The position numbers were made by a program, and so were the translations under genes. The notes under the pieces are model-generated. The model was given only the letters and a program-made list of their open reading frames with translations, was not told the origin of the DNA and ran no database searches. Shown here piece by piece: positions 27,219-36,582 of a DNA stretch of 64,000 nt. Source of the stretch: an uncultured Altererythrobacter sp. (lineage in GTDB: Bacteria > Pseudomonadota > Alphaproteobacteria > Sphingomonadales > Sphingomonadaceae); assembly GCA_947492235.1 (NCBI GenBank), contig CANLLZ010000001.1, positions 1,550,001 through 1,614,000 on the forward strand. The letters are read 5' to 3'. Within the stretch, counting starts at the first letter, position 1. The number at the start of each line of letters is the position of its first letter.

Positions 27219-28052
27219 CTATTCGAAGCCGCGAACGGCCAGATGGAGTTGGCCTGTAAGCATAATCGTCTGATGCAATGACCCGTAATGCCTTACAATT
27301 TGCGGCGGATTGGACTGACACCTCGGATCATCGCGCCAGCGCTTCGCATTGCCTGAGAAGACTTTGGTATCGCGCGCACTCTCAAGACCCCAGTTCGCAT
27401 AAACAAACTTGGCGCTGCAGGCCCCAGGCAACCGCTTCGCTATAGACACGTCGTGGCTGAGTGTAGGGGCGAATGCGGCGAAACCATCGAACTTTGACGG
27501 GTACCGCGATGCGAGATCGAGCACATATAGGCCGGCCAGCGAATGCCCGATCAGATAGCGCCTGCGACCCCTTGCCTCCCAACCCTCGATCTGCGGTCCC
27601 AGCTCATCCAAGACAAAGCGATCAAACCGGGGGGACCGGCCCGAAATATCTGGTCGCCAATTGGTTGGAGTAACCGAGTTTGGCCGAAAATCCCGATCCC
27701 TGCTGGCGTTGGAATCGACAGCGACAATCTTTGGCAGAGGTTTCTTCCTGACCCATTCGGCCACAGAGAAAATAACCGCTGGTGCAAGGCTGTGGCGCAT
27801 AGATTGTCCGTCCAGCGCGAGAACGATGACGCCTTCCGAGGATTCGTTGAACACGCGGTATGATCGAACCTCACCGAGCGCTTGCGATTCGAACTCGTAC
27901 GAATGACTGCCTGACCATTGCCAACCCGCCAAACTGCCGAAGGTCAATGCAACTCCAGACAGGCTAATGATTGCAAGCCGCAGCCATTTCTTCCATCGGG
28001 GCCGCATATCGGCGTCATTGACCACCGGGCGAGCACACCAGCCAACCGTCAT
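27219..28052 (-). CDS. Membrane-anchored alpha/beta hydrolase (esterase-like)
   Basis: A 277-residue protein with one N-terminal transmembrane helix (about 24-44) and an extracytoplasmic esterase domain resembling the IroE/Fes-type esterase_D family. The nucleophile motif is GHSLAG at 169-174 (Ser171), the likely catalytic His is in YGSLHQTIM near the C-terminus. GC is somewhat lower than the core genome. The start ATG 28052 overlaps the stop of the upstream repressor as ATGA, so the two proteins are co-translated. The pairing with a self-cleaving repressor is unusual and its substrate is unknown. Confidence 0.72.
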   Translation of the reverse strand: MTVGWCARPVVNDADMRPRWKKWLRLAIISLSGVALTFGSLAGWQWSGSHSYEFESQALGEVRSYRVFNESSEGVIVLALDGQSMRHSLAPAVIFSVAEWVRKKPLPKIVAVDSNASRDRDFRPNSVTPTNWRPDISGRSPRFDRFVLDELGPQIEGWEARGRRRYLIGHSLAGLYVLDLASRYPSKFDGFAAFAPTLSHDVSIAKRLPGACSAKFVYANWGLESARDTKVFSGNAKRWRDDPRCQSNPPQIVRHYGSLHQTIMLTGQLHLAVRGFE

Positions 28053-28732
28053 ATCCGCCCGCTCTTCCACACGACCCGGCCGATCACTTCCACCTCGTCC
28101 AACGCGACCTCTACCGGCGGGTAGGTCAGGTTCTGGCTGAGTAGCGTCAGCCGCCCTGCCCCCGGCTGCGCCACTCGCTTGATCATCAGCGTGTCGCCCA
28201 GCCGCACGACGTAGACCCCGTCACGTAGCGGGCGCGGTGTGCGGTCGACCAGCACCTCGTCGCCCGCTCGCAGCAGTGGCTCCATGCTGTCGCCCTCCAC
28301 CGACACGGCGCTGAGCATCTTGGGATCAAGCCCGTTATCGCGCAGCCACCGGCCGGAGAAACCGAAATTGTCGAAGGGCGTCTCGCCAGCGGCAAATTGC
28401 CCCGGCCCGGCGGAGACCATCACCGGCAGGCGCGGTACCGCGATGAAATCATCGTCGCGCAGATTGCTGGCCTTCGTATAGGATTTTTCCTCCACACCCA
28501 CCGACTCTGCGCCCAGCTCCCCTTCGGACACTCCAAAGAACTCGGCCAATTTGCGCCGGTCGCCCTCCTCCAGCTTCTTCGGGCTGCCTTTGCGAATAAA
28601 CTGCTGCAAGTAGCTGGAATTACGACCTATCAGATTAGAGAGCGACGAAAGGCTCGCGCCCCGCGCTTCTGCCAGCTCCAGCAAACGGGCGCGCGGATCA
28701 CCTTTATCGGGGTCATAGGATGGTGTGGCCAT
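28049..28732 (-). CDS. XRE-type repressor with S24 (LexA-like) peptidase domain
   Basis: A 227-residue regulator of the phage-repressor/LexA type. An N-terminal HTH (about 15-70, SLSSLSNLIGRNSSYLQQF) is joined to an S24 peptidase domain. A potential self-cleavage site Ala108-Gly109 lies in VMVSAGPGQ; the catalytic dyad is Ser149 (GDSMEP) and Lys185 (LMIKRV). This architecture allows RecA- or stress-triggered inactivation. It is not the canonical LexA because its HTH differs. Translationally coupled to the esterase-like gene downstream and divergent from two small genes. Confidence 0.88.
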   Translation of the reverse strand: MATPSYDPDKGDPRARLLELAEARGASLSSLSNLIGRNSSYLQQFIRKGSPKKLEEGDRRKLAEFFGVSEGELGAESVGVEEKSYTKASNLRDDDFIAVPRLPVMVSAGPGQFAAGETPFDNFGFSGRWLRDNGLDPKMLSAVSVEGDSMEPLLRAGDEVLVDRTPRPLRDGVYVVRLGDTLMIKRVAQPGAGRLTLLSQNLTYPPVEVALDEVEVIGRVVWKSGRI

Positions 28733-28830
28733 CTATCCTTCCTACACGAAAGATTTTTCCTAGACAAGTTGGATTTGAACAGCGACGACTCGGATCAAGG
28801 ACAGCGAATCGAACCCCAATTGAGGCCCCT

Positions 28831-29019
28831 ATGCTCATCCGACGAATCGAAAAATTTCTGCGCGAAACCGATATGCCGCCGACCAAATTCGGGCGGCTTG
28901 CAGCACAGGACCCGCGCTTTGTGCTCGACCTGCGCAATGGCCGCGAACCACGTCCACTGATGGAAGTACGCTGCGACAGTTTCATCCGCGGATACCGGGA
29001 GGGTAGCCATGCAGCATGA
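28831..29019 (+). CDS. Small hypothetical protein (62 aa)
   Basis: A 62-residue basic protein (MLIRRIEKFLRETDMPPTKF ... GREPRPLMEVRCDSFIRGY). The pattern, a helix then a PPTKFGRLAAQDPRFV segment, looks like the core of a small HTH (a few helices), but there is too little for a firm family call. ATG 28831 follows TGAGGCC. It overlaps the next gene by 11 bases, and both face away from the S24 repressor, so they could be its targets. Function unknown. Confidence 0.65.
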   Translation: MLIRRIEKFLRETDMPPTKFGRLAAQDPRFVLDLRNGREPRPLMEVRCDSFIRGYREGSHAA

Positions 29020-29377
29020 AGTCATTGTGCAAGCCGTTTCGGCTCCCCCGCCCCTCACCGCGCGCCGCACGCTGTCCGACCGCCTGCGCGAAGCCGTCCT
29101 GGCGTTGGCGGATGGTGAGGGCGAAGTCACCGCGCATCACGAGAAAGCATGGGCCAGCATCACCTTTGCCGGCTCGCGCCACACGCTGCGATTAATTTTT
29201 GAAGGGTCCAAAGCGGTCGAGGCCGGTGAACGATTAGTCGCCAACCTGCCCGATCATGAGTTCACCATTCCCCGTCAGCTGGTCGCCGATGCCACGATCA
29301 CTGGGGTGGAGAGCACATTGCTCCCCGCACCCCGCATGGAAGTGACGTGCGAAATGCTGCTGCTGGAAGATGCCTGA
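29009..29377 (+). CDS. Conserved hypothetical protein
   Basis: A 122-residue soluble protein with no recognised motif. It has an early TARRTLSDRLREAVLAL helix and a beta-rich remainder (EVTAHHEKAWASITFAGSRHTLRLIF), ending MEVTCEMLLLED. Start ATG 29009 lies within the end of the 62-aa gene, with GGGAGGG upstream. The tight overlap suggests joint expression. I cannot assign a function; GC is typical of the core genome. Confidence 0.65.
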   Translation: MQHEVIVQAVSAPPPLTARRTLSDRLREAVLALADGEGEVTAHHEKAWASITFAGSRHTLRLIFEGSKAVEAGERLVANLPDHEFTIPRQLVADATITGVESTLLPAPRMEVTCEMLLLEDA

Positions 29378-29380
29378 CGG

Positions 29381-30319
29381 CTAGTAGCCCAGCGCGAGGT
29401 CCATCTGCGGTGCGACCGGTTCGCCGCGTTTCCAGCGGCCCAGATTCTCCACGAACCGGTCGACGCTGCGCTGGAACATCTTGGTCTGTGCGCGGCCCGA
29501 TAGGTGCATGGTGATCTGGGCGTTATCGAGCGACCAGAGCGGGTGCCCTTCGGGCAGCGGTTCGGGTGTGGTCACATCCAGCAACGCTGCCTCGATCGAC
29601 CTGGCCTCCAGCGCCGCCACCAGCGCCTCCTGATCGACCACGTCCCCGCGTGCCACGTTCACCAGCACGGCAGTCTCCTTCATGGCCCCCAGCTCATCCG
29701 CGCCGATCATCCCGCGCGTTTCATCGGTGGCGGGCACGGCGAGAATGACCCAGTCGAATTCGCCCAAACGCGCGCGCCATTCGTCCGGTTTCAGAGCGCC
29801 GTCCGCGCCGGAGCGGCGCACGGGCACGACCTCCATGTCGAACGCCTCCAGCCGCTTTTTCGCCAGACTGCCGATCGCGCCCATGCCGAGCAGCAGCACT
29901 TTCTCGCCCGCCAATTCGCGCTTGCCGGGGCTGTCCAGCAGCCATTCCTGCCGGTCCTGCGCGCGCACCACGTCGCGGTAGCCTTTCGCATGGGCGAGCA
30001 TCAGCATGACGATATATTCGGCGATGGTGATGGCGTTGATCCCCACACCGTTGGTCACCACAACCCCACGCTCGATCATCAGATCATGCGGCAAAAAATC
30101 GAGCCCGGCATAGATGGAGTTCATCCATTTGAGCTTCTCCGCCGCCTTGACCATTTCGATCATCGGCTCTTTCTCGTTCATATCGAACCAGCCGATTTCC
30201 GCCTCGGGCGCGACCTTCAGCGCATCTTCCTTTGTCATGAACCACATCGGCTCCACCCATTCAGGCAGGCGCGGTTCGAGCATGGGACGGATGAGGCCGG
30301 AAAAAGCTGCTTTGGTCAT
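29381..30319 (-). CDS. D-2-hydroxyacid dehydrogenase (NAD-dependent)
   Basis: A 312-residue D-isomer 2-hydroxyacid dehydrogenase. The Rossmann motif is LLLGMGAIGSLAKKRL (GxGxxG), the catalytic Arg is in NVARGDVVDQEAL, the Glu in LDVTTPEPLPEGHPLW and the His position holds MHLSGRAQ, with the usual H in ITMHLSG. ATG 30319 has AAGGA upstream. It is 10 bp downstream of the small membrane protein gene. Its substrate is not identifiable; glyoxylate/hydroxypyruvate-type reductases are closest in form. Confidence 0.85.
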   Translation of the reverse strand: MTKAAFSGLIRPMLEPRLPEWVEPMWFMTKEDALKVAPEAEIGWFDMNEKEPMIEMVKAAEKLKWMNSIYAGLDFLPHDLMIERGVVVTNGVGINAITIAEYIVMLMLAHAKGYRDVVRAQDRQEWLLDSPGKRELAGEKVLLLGMGAIGSLAKKRLEAFDMEVVPVRRSGADGALKPDEWRARLGEFDWVILAVPATDETRGMIGADELGAMKETAVLVNVARGDVVDQEALVAALEARSIEAALLDVTTPEPLPEGHPLWSLDNAQITMHLSGRAQTKMFQRSVDRFVENLGRWKRGEPVAPQMDLALGY

Positions 30320-30329
30320 GCGCCGGTCC

Positions 30330-30686
30330 TTAGGCGCGGAATGCGGACCATGCCACTGCCAGTAATACCGGCACGCCTGCGAGATCGACCAGCGCGATCC
30401 TGCGCAAGGGTGCGGGCGAGCCGGCGGAGAAGTAGAGCACAAGGAAGCTCAGCATCGAGATACCGACTACGATCACTGCGAGCCGCCGTCCCTCCGGCAC
30501 GAAAGCAGCAAACACGCAGGCCGCGAACACTGCGAGGAACAGCGCCGCGCGGTGCTGCATCAACGGGAAGAGTGGGTTGTCGGCGTTAATACCGTAAAGG
30601 GTTGTCAGGCTCGCTGGTCTGAAAAATGCCAAGGCTGGCAGTGCATGAATTGCGGCAAGGACAAGCCAGAGAATAGGTTGCATCAT
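30330..30686 (-). CDS. Hypothetical four-helix membrane protein
   Basis: A 118-residue protein with four hydrophobic segments: ILWLVLAAIHALPALAFF, ALFLAVFAACVFAAFV, LAVIVVGISMLSFLVLYF and ALVDLAGVPVLLAVAW. No family motif is recognised. The start could be 30686 or 30683, since two ATG codons are adjacent. It lies between cysS and the hydroxyacid dehydrogenase on the minus strand, and may be co-transcribed with both. Confidence 0.65.
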   Translation of the reverse strand: MMQPILWLVLAAIHALPALAFFRPASLTTLYGINADNPLFPLMQHRAALFLAVFAACVFAAFVPEGRRLAVIVVGISMLSFLVLYFSAGSPAPLRRIALVDLAGVPVLLAVAWSAFRA

Positions 30687-30717
30687 GCAACTGGTATAGT
30701 CCTTCAGCCTGTATTGG

Positions 30718-32148
30718 TCAAACGCCCAGCTTCCAGTCCCAGCCCAGCGGGTCGCCGTCCATCAGCTCCACGCCTTTCGCGGCGAGGCTCTCGCGGATGG
30801 CGTCGGACGTCGCGAAGTCCTTGGCCGCCTTGGCCTTCTTGCGGCGCAAGATTTCCGCTTCGATCTCCGCTTCGATGAGCTCCGCATTGGCGGGGCGGAT
30901 GCGCAAGTCCTGGCGCGAAAGCGTATCGAGCTTCAGGCCAAGGACGGCGTCCATGTCTTCCATCACGGTGCGCTTTGCTCCAGCGTCGATCTTCTTCGTC
31001 GACAGCACATCTTCCAATGCCGTCAGGGCGACGGCGGTGTTCAGGTCATCCACCATCGCGGCGGCGAATTTCTCGCGGGCCGGGGCGAGTTTGGGATGGC
31101 CCGCATCGCCGCCCGGCTCTTGCGGCAATCTCTCTGCCGCCATCACCAGCCGCTTCAGCCGGGTTAGCGCCGCGCCCAGCCCTTCCCACGTAAACTCCAG
31201 CTCGCTGCGGTAATGCGCCTGCAGGCACAACATCCGGTAGGCGAGCGGGTGGTAGCCGCGATCCACGAGAGCCTGCAACGTCAGAAAATCGCCGGTGGAT
31301 TTGCTCATCTTCCCCCGCCGGTCGACGAGGAAATTGTTGTGCATCCAGATGTTTGCGCCAGATTTCTCGGAGCAATTATGCGCCTGGTTTTGGGCGATCT
31401 CATTCGGGTGATGGATCTCGCGGTGATCGATCCCGCCGGTGTGGATATCGAACGGATGGCCCAGCAATTCCGCGCTCATCACGCTGCATTCGATATGCCA
31501 GCCCGGCGCGCCCTTGCCCCAGGGCGAGTCCCATTCCATCTGCCGGTCCTCGCCCGGAGGCGTGGTGCGCCAAATCGCGAAGTCGGCGGCATTGCGCTTG
31601 CCTTCGACCGTCTCGATCCGCGCTTCGCCATCTTCGGTAACTGCGCGCGCCAGCCGCCCATATTCATGCACGGTCGAAACATCGAAATAGAGCCCGCTGT
31701 CCAAGCGGTAGCAATGCTTCTCCTCGATTCCCTGGCCCCACTCGATCATCGCTTTGACATAGTCGGTCGCGCGCGGATGCTGCACGGGGCGCACATTCAG
31801 CCGCGCCAGATCGTCCTCGAACACCTGCTGGTAATGACGCGCAATGTCCCATGCGCTCTTGCCTGCACTGGCAGCGGCCTTCTCCATCTTGTCGTCACCC
31901 GCATCGGCATCGCTGGTCAGGTGGCCGACATCGGTGATGTTGATCACGTGGCTAAGTTCATACCCCGCCCAGCTGAGCGTGCGCCCCAGCGTATCGGCGA
32001 AGATATAGGCCCGCATATTGCCGACATGCTGGTAATTATAGACCGTCGGCCCGCAGGTATACACGCGCGCCTCGCCCGGGTGGATCGGCTGGAATTCCTC
32101 CAGACTGCGGGTGAGCGAATTGAAGAGTTTTAGTGGTCGCGTCGTCAT
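30718..32148 (-). CDS. cysS: Cysteinyl-tRNA synthetase
   Basis: A class I aminoacyl-tRNA synthetase charging tRNA-Cys, 476 residues, normal length. The zinc ligand and binding segment CGPTVYNYQHVGN holds Cys32 and the HxGN form of HIGH (41-44); KMSKS is at 280-284; additional zinc ligands are Cys221, His246 and Glu250 (HHPNE). ATG 32148 (MTTRPLKLFN) is chosen over an ATG four codons upstream. It is the first gene of the minus-strand run with two downstream genes. Confidence 0.96.
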   Translation of the reverse strand: MTTRPLKLFNSLTRSLEEFQPIHPGEARVYTCGPTVYNYQHVGNMRAYIFADTLGRTLSWAGYELSHVINITDVGHLTSDADAGDDKMEKAAASAGKSAWDIARHYQQVFEDDLARLNVRPVQHPRATDYVKAMIEWGQGIEEKHCYRLDSGLYFDVSTVHEYGRLARAVTEDGEARIETVEGKRNAADFAIWRTTPPGEDRQMEWDSPWGKGAPGWHIECSVMSAELLGHPFDIHTGGIDHREIHHPNEIAQNQAHNCSEKSGANIWMHNNFLVDRRGKMSKSTGDFLTLQALVDRGYHPLAYRMLCLQAHYRSELEFTWEGLGAALTRLKRLVMAAERLPQEPGGDAGHPKLAPAREKFAAAMVDDLNTAVALTALEDVLSTKKIDAGAKRTVMEDMDAVLGLKLDTLSRQDLRIRPANAELIEAEIEAEILRRKKAKAAKDFATSDAIRESLAAKGVELMDGDPLGWDWKLGV

Positions 32149-32252
32149 GCTGCGGGCCATGAAACATGCATGCAAAACAAGCAACGTGCCAAAGCAATTG
32201 CGTTTCGGCATAGTGGCTCGCGATTCGGGTCGCACCGGAAGGGGGAACATTG

Positions 32253-32795
32253 ATGAAAATGCAAACACGTCTGGCACTTGCAGCCGGTCTCACACTAGGA
32301 CTGGCGGCCTGCGGAGGCGGCACGGAAGAAGCGGACGCGGAGGCGATGAAGGCCGAGATTACCAAGCAGGTAAAGGCCGATCTGGAAGCCGAAGCCAAAG
32401 CCGAAGAAGACGCTGCAGCCGCCGCGAAGAAGGCCGAAGAGGAAAAGGCCGCGACCGAAGCCGCAGCGACGAAGGCTGCCGAGGAGAAGCTCGCCGCCGC
32501 AGAAGCTGCCAAATGGCGCGACGTGAACTGCTCGATTTCGGAAGGCGATATCGGTTACGACGGGCCGTGCCAGTTCAAGGCCGAAGGCGGTGGATCATTC
32601 ACGGTCAGGCGCAAGAATGGCGAGGCCTTCATCGGAGATATGACGCAGGCTTCCCTTGCGCTGTCGTCCGGTGGTCAGGCGCAGATGCGCACGCTGAACA
32701 AGGATGGCAGTCGCTCATCCTGGGTACCGGCAGAGCGTCTTGAATTCGACAAAGCCTGTTGGGAAGGCGACTATCTGGTCGTCTGCGCCGACTAG
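32253..32795 (+). CDS. Lipoprotein with Ala/Lys/Glu-rich coiled coil
   Basis: A 180-residue predicted lipoprotein. The signal peptide ends in LAAC (about residues 17-20) followed by GGGTEEAD. Residues about 30-85 form a highly charged Ala/Lys/Glu coiled coil (TKQVKADLEAEAKAEEDAAAA...), then a small C-terminal domain with three cysteines. ATG 32253 has AGGGGGAAC upstream; a TTG one codon earlier is less likely. No function is known. The coiled coil suggests an envelope spacer, which is inference. Confidence 0.65.
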   Translation: MKMQTRLALAAGLTLGLAACGGGTEEADAEAMKAEITKQVKADLEAEAKAEEDAAAAAKKAEEEKAATEAAATKAAEEKLAAAEAAKWRDVNCSISEGDIGYDGPCQFKAEGGGSFTVRRKNGEAFIGDMTQASLALSSGGQAQMRTLNKDGSRSSWVPAERLEFDKACWEGDYLVVCAD

Positions 32796-32852
32796 CACTG
32801 CTGTGTGTGCGGGAGGAGTGCGATGGTCGCCCCTCCCCGCCCTGCCGGCACA

Positions 32853-33515
32853 TTATTCCCAGCCGAGAAACTTCACCTGCTCGTCCAGCGGCACACGTTC
32901 GCGCTCGTAATTGTTCACCGGCGCACTTTCGTCGCGGTAGCCGATGGCCATACCGCAGAAGAACATCGTGCGTTCGTGGTCGAGGCCGAGAAAATCGCGG
33001 ATCGGCGTGGCATACAGCGCCATGAATTCCTGGAAGCAGCAATCCAGCCCCTCCTCGCGCAGCAACAGCGCCACGGTCTGCAACCACATGCCGGTGTCGG
33101 ACCACTGCGCTTCCTTCATCAGGCGCGGAAAATAGCACAGCAGTAGGGCCGGCGCATCGAAGCTGTCGCGGTTGCGCATCATCGCCTTGCCGCGCCCCTC
33201 GGCATCGTCACGGGCAATGCCCATCGCGCCGAACATGCCCTTGGAAACGGCGTTCAGACGCTCCTTGTAGGCATCCTCCTGCCCCGGAGCCGTCCAGTCA
33301 TACTCCGCCTGCCCCATCGGCGCCTCGGCCAAGATGCCGCGCAGTTCCGCCAGCGGTGCGCCGGTGAGAATGCTCGCCTCCCACGGCTGGTAATTGCACC
33401 CCGAAGGCGCCCAGCGCGCGGTGTCCATGACCCGGCGAATGGTTTCCATCTCGACCGGCTGGTCGGTAAAGGCCCGCACGGAGCGGCGTGTTTTGACGGC
33501 TTCGGTTACGTTCAT
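32853..33515 (-). CDS. Nitroreductase family protein
   Basis: A 220-residue FMN-dependent nitroreductase-fold protein. The N-terminal KTRRSVRAFTDQPV (FMN phosphate-binding Arg pair) and WAPSGCNYQPWE segments are diagnostic, as is the C-terminal GMAIGYRDESAPVNNY. The family reduces nitro compounds, quinones or flavins with NAD(P)H; the exact substrate is not readable. It stands 19 bp downstream of the low-GC gene at 33535. Confidence 0.88.
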   Translation of the reverse strand: MNVTEAVKTRRSVRAFTDQPVEMETIRRVMDTARWAPSGCNYQPWEASILTGAPLAELRGILAEAPMGQAEYDWTAPGQEDAYKERLNAVSKGMFGAMGIARDDAEGRGKAMMRNRDSFDAPALLLCYFPRLMKEAQWSDTGMWLQTVALLLREEGLDCCFQEFMALYATPIRDFLGLDHERTMFFCGMAIGYRDESAPVNNYERERVPLDEQVKFLGWE

Positions 33516-33534
33516 AGTTATCCTATTCTGTGGA

Positions 33535-34080
33535 CTAAATGTCTTCGGGGTTGGCTACAATCGAAGCTAGGTCCTCGTCGGATAGTAGTGCTGGATCAGG
33601 ATCGAGTAGTAGCTGGAGCAGTTCAACGGCTCGCCCAAGATCAAACGCAGCCCTGTCGATTTGGTTGATGGTTGTCTCCGACCAGTCGCTCCCTTCGCCT
33701 ACGGTTTGACGTACAAGAAACATGAGGCCTTCCAGTTGCAGGCCGAGGTCAATCAGAGACACGCTAAGTACTTCATTCTCGTGAGGCGACCGATCAATGA
33801 GGCGAGTTATGTATGACTGAGCAACAGTTAATCGTGCTAAGTCCGCCACGTTTCGGTTTTCGTCCCAATCGTTCAATTTTGTGTTCAGAAAATTGCAGAT
33901 CGCGAAAGTGCCATGCAAGATCGCTCGCGAGCGCTCGTCGGATGCGCTCTGCGCATCGGCCCTTTTTCTCCTATAGGCGATGAAGGCGCTTATTTCACTC
34001 AGGATCCAGACAACCAAACCTAGGCCAACAGTTGCGCTGGCACCGATTATTGCCGCGAGAACCTGTCCATCTTCTCCCAC
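33535..34080 (-). CDS. Hypothetical protein with one N-terminal transmembrane helix
   Basis: A 181-residue protein of unknown function. Residues about 6-30 (VLAAIIGASATVGLGLVVWILS) form one membrane helix; the rest is helical and cytosolic (RRKRADAQSASDERSRAIL ...) with many Leu and acidic residues. GC is near 50%, far below the neighbours, suggesting recent acquisition. Start is GTG 34080, directly after the cobT stop, so translation may be coupled although cobT is GC-rich. No relative is recognised. Confidence 0.6.
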   Translation of the reverse strand: MGEDGQVLAAIIGASATVGLGLVVWILSEISAFIAYRRKRADAQSASDERSRAILHGTFAICNFLNTKLNDWDENRNVADLARLTVAQSYITRLIDRSPHENEVLSVSLIDLGLQLEGLMFLVRQTVGEGSDWSETTINQIDRAAFDLGRAVELLQLLLDPDPALLSDEDLASIVANPEDI

Positions 34081-35901
34081 CTACTCCACCTCAAACAAAT
34101 CAGCCAGCTGCTCGATGATCGTACCGCCAAGCTGCTCGACATCCATGATCGTTACCGAGCGTTTGTAATAGCGCGTCACGTCATGGCCGATGCCGATGGC
34201 GGCCAGTTGCACGGGTGACTGCTTCTCGATCCATTCAATCACCTTGCGCAGGTGCGATTCCAGATAGCCTGCGCTGTTGACGCTCAGCGTGCTGTCATCG
34301 ACCGGCGCGCCGTCGCTGATCACCATCAGGATGCGGCGGTCTTCGGGGCGGGCAATCAGGCGGTCATGCGCCCAGAGCAGCGCCTCGCCGTCGATGTTTT
34401 CCTTCAGCAGGCCTTCGCGCATCATCAGGCCCAGATTGCGGCGCGCGCGGCGCCATGGCTCGTCGGCCTTCTTGTAAAGGATGTGGCGCAAATCATTGAG
34501 TCGGCCGGGATTTTGCGGCTTGCCATCGGCCAGCCACGCTTCGCGCGATTGGCCACCCTTCCATGCGCGGGTGGTGAAGCCGAGGATTTCGGTCTTCACG
34601 CCGCAGCGCTCCAGCGTGCGCGCCATGATATCCGCGCTGATCGCCGCAATGCTGATCGGCCGCCCACGCATAGAGCCGGAATTGTCGATCAGCAGGGTGA
34701 CGACGGTGTCCTTGAACTCGGTATCGCGCTCGGTCTTGTAGCTGAGCGACTGGCCCGGGCTGATCACCACGCGGGCAAGGCGCGCGGCGTCCAGCAGGCC
34801 CTCCTCCTGGTCGAAATCCCAGCTGCGGTCTTGCTGCGCCATCAGGCGGCGCTGGAGCCGGTTGGCGAGCTTCGTCACCACCGATTGCAGGCCGGTCAGC
34901 TGGCTGTCGAGATAGGCGCGCAGGCGGTCCAGCTCCTCGCTGTCGCACAGCTCGGGCGCTTCGATCACTTCGTCATATTTGGTGGTGTAGGCGGTGTAAT
35001 CGAAGCTGTCGGGGATGTCAGTCCACGGGCGGTTCGGGCGGACGGGCTGCATGCCCTCCTCGCCCTCGTCGCCCAGCTCGCCGTCCTGCATGTCCTCTTC
35101 GCCGGACATTTCGGCTTCGCCTTCGCCGCTGTCCTCGCCCTCTTCCATCTCGCCGGCCATTTCCGCCGGATTGGGCTGGTCCTCGCCGCCGCTGTCCTCG
35201 TCGTCGCCTTCATCCTCTTCCTCGCCGTCCTCTTCGTCACCGTCATCATCGTCGGTGTCTTCGGGCGCATCCTGCGGGCGGGTCAGCTCGAGATGTTCGA
35301 GCATGTCGAGCGCCAGCGATTGGAAAGCTTTCTGGTCGTCGAGAATATCGGACAGACCAGCGAAATCCTCGCCGACCCGCTCTTCGATGAACTCGCGAAC
35401 CATATCCACACCGGCCTGCGCGCGGTCCGGCACAGCCTGCCCGGTCAGCGCCTCGCGCAGCATCAGCGACACGGCGGTTTGCAGCGGAACCTCGGCCTCA
35501 CTCTGGGCGCGGGCGATCGGGTCGGACGCGGTGCGCAGCTCCACCGCCGCATCAAGATTGGCGGCTATCCCGTTGAAACGATTGGCACCCAGCGCCTCGT
35601 ACCGCACCTGCTCCACTGCATCATACACCGCGCGGGCGATGGGTTCGGCGGGGGCCTGCCGCTGGTGCAGTGCCTCGTTATGATGGCGCAATTTCAGTGC
35701 GAAACTGTCGGCAAAGCCGCGCGCTTCGGTGGCCTGCTCTGCGGGAAGGGAGCGCCCCGGCAGCGGCACACGGAAATTCGCGCCAGCAGAAGACGGACTA
35801 TCCGCGCTCCACGCAACTTCGACCTCGGGTTCGCGCGCAATCGCTCGCGCGCCGCCGGTCAGGGCGCGCTTGAACTGGTCGAGGGGGGTTTCGTCGCTCA
35901 A
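34081..35901 (-). CDS. cobT: CobT-like cobaltochelatase subunit
   Basis: A 606-residue protein of the aerobic cobaltochelatase CobT type. The N-terminal helical region (1-200) is followed by a long Asp/Glu/Gly-rich acidic linker (about 205-280, [20 protein letters not shown]), then a C-terminal von Willebrand A domain with a complete MIDAS motif DNSGSMRG. CobT works with the AAA+ partner CobS and with CobN to insert cobalt into hydrogenobyrinic acid a,c-diamide. Neither partner is in this window and no other cobalamin gene is near. The upstream neighbour is a transaldolase. Confidence 0.9.
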   Translation of the reverse strand: MSDETPLDQFKRALTGGARAIAREPEVEVAWSADSPSSAGANFRVPLPGRSLPAEQATEARGFADSFALKLRHHNEALHQRQAPAEPIARAVYDAVEQVRYEALGANRFNGIAANLDAAVELRTASDPIARAQSEAEVPLQTAVSLMLREALTGQAVPDRAQAGVDMVREFIEERVGEDFAGLSDILDDQKAFQSLALDMLEHLELTRPQDAPEDTDDDDGDEEDGEEEDEGDDEDSGGEDQPNPAEMAGEMEEGEDSGEGEAEMSGEEDMQDGELGDEGEEGMQPVRPNRPWTDIPDSFDYTAYTTKYDEVIEAPELCDSEELDRLRAYLDSQLTGLQSVVTKLANRLQRRLMAQQDRSWDFDQEEGLLDAARLARVVISPGQSLSYKTERDTEFKDTVVTLLIDNSGSMRGRPISIAAISADIMARTLERCGVKTEILGFTTRAWKGGQSREAWLADGKPQNPGRLNDLRHILYKKADEPWRRARRNLGLMMREGLLKENIDGEALLWAHDRLIARPEDRRILMVISDGAPVDDSTLSVNSAGYLESHLRKVIEWIEKQSPVQLAAIGIGHDVTRYYKRSVTIMDVEQLGGTIIEQLADLFEVE

Positions 35902-35916
35902 TCTATCGGCTGCCTA

Positions 35917-36570
35917 TCAGAGGATCGACTGCCCGGTCTTTTCCCAGTCGGCAAGGAAGCCTTCGATGCCCTTGTCCGTCAGCACGTGATTGGCCAGCGC
36001 CATGATCACCTTGGGCGGAGCGGTCATCACATCCGCACCGATCATCGCGCTGTCGAGCACATGGCCGACATGGCGCACGCTGGCGACCAGAATTTCGGTC
36101 TCGAAATCGTAATTGTCATAGATCTGGCGGATGTCGCGGATCAGGTCCATGCCGTTGGTGCCATTGTCGTCATGGCGCCCGACGAAGGGCGATACGAATG
36201 TTGCGCCCGCCTTCGCCGCCAGAAGGGCCTGATTGGCGCTGAAGCACAGGGTGACATTGACCATGGTGCCATCGCGGGTGAGCGCGTTGCAGGTCTTCAG
36301 ACCGTCGATCGTCAGCGGCACCTTGATGCAGACATTGTCCGCAATCGCGCGCAGCTTGTCCGCTTCCTTCATCATCGTGGGATGATCCAGGGCGACGACT
36401 TCGGCGCTGACCGGTCCATCGGTCAGACCGCAGATTTCTCTCGTCACTTCAATGAAATCGCGGCCCGATTTGGCGATCAGCGAAGGGTTGGTGGTGACGC
36501 CGTCGAGCAGGCCGGTTTCGGCCAGATCCTTGATGTCGGCAATTTCAGCGGTGTCGGCGAAGAATTTCAT
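35917..36570 (-). CDS. fsa: Fructose-6-phosphate aldolase / small transaldolase
   Basis: A 217-residue subfamily 3 transaldolase-like enzyme (Fsa/TalC). The N-terminus [16 protein letters not shown] and TTNPSLIAK are diagnostic; the Schiff-base Lys sits in NVCIKVPLT; and SPFVGRHDD closes the phosphate site. It could exchange three-carbon units in the pentose phosphate path or act as a sedoheptulose/fructose-6-phosphate aldolase; sequence alone cannot choose. It shares the strand and a 15 bp gap with cobT. Confidence 0.92.
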   Translation of the reverse strand: MKFFADTAEIADIKDLAETGLLDGVTTNPSLIAKSGRDFIEVTREICGLTDGPVSAEVVALDHPTMMKEADKLRAIADNVCIKVPLTIDGLKTCNALTRDGTMVNVTLCFSANQALLAAKAGATFVSPFVGRHDDNGTNGMDLIRDIRQIYDNYDFETEILVASVRHVGHVLDSAMIGADVMTAPPKVIMALANHVLTDKGIEGFLADWEKTGQSIL

Positions 36571-36582
36571 GGGTCTGGTGCT

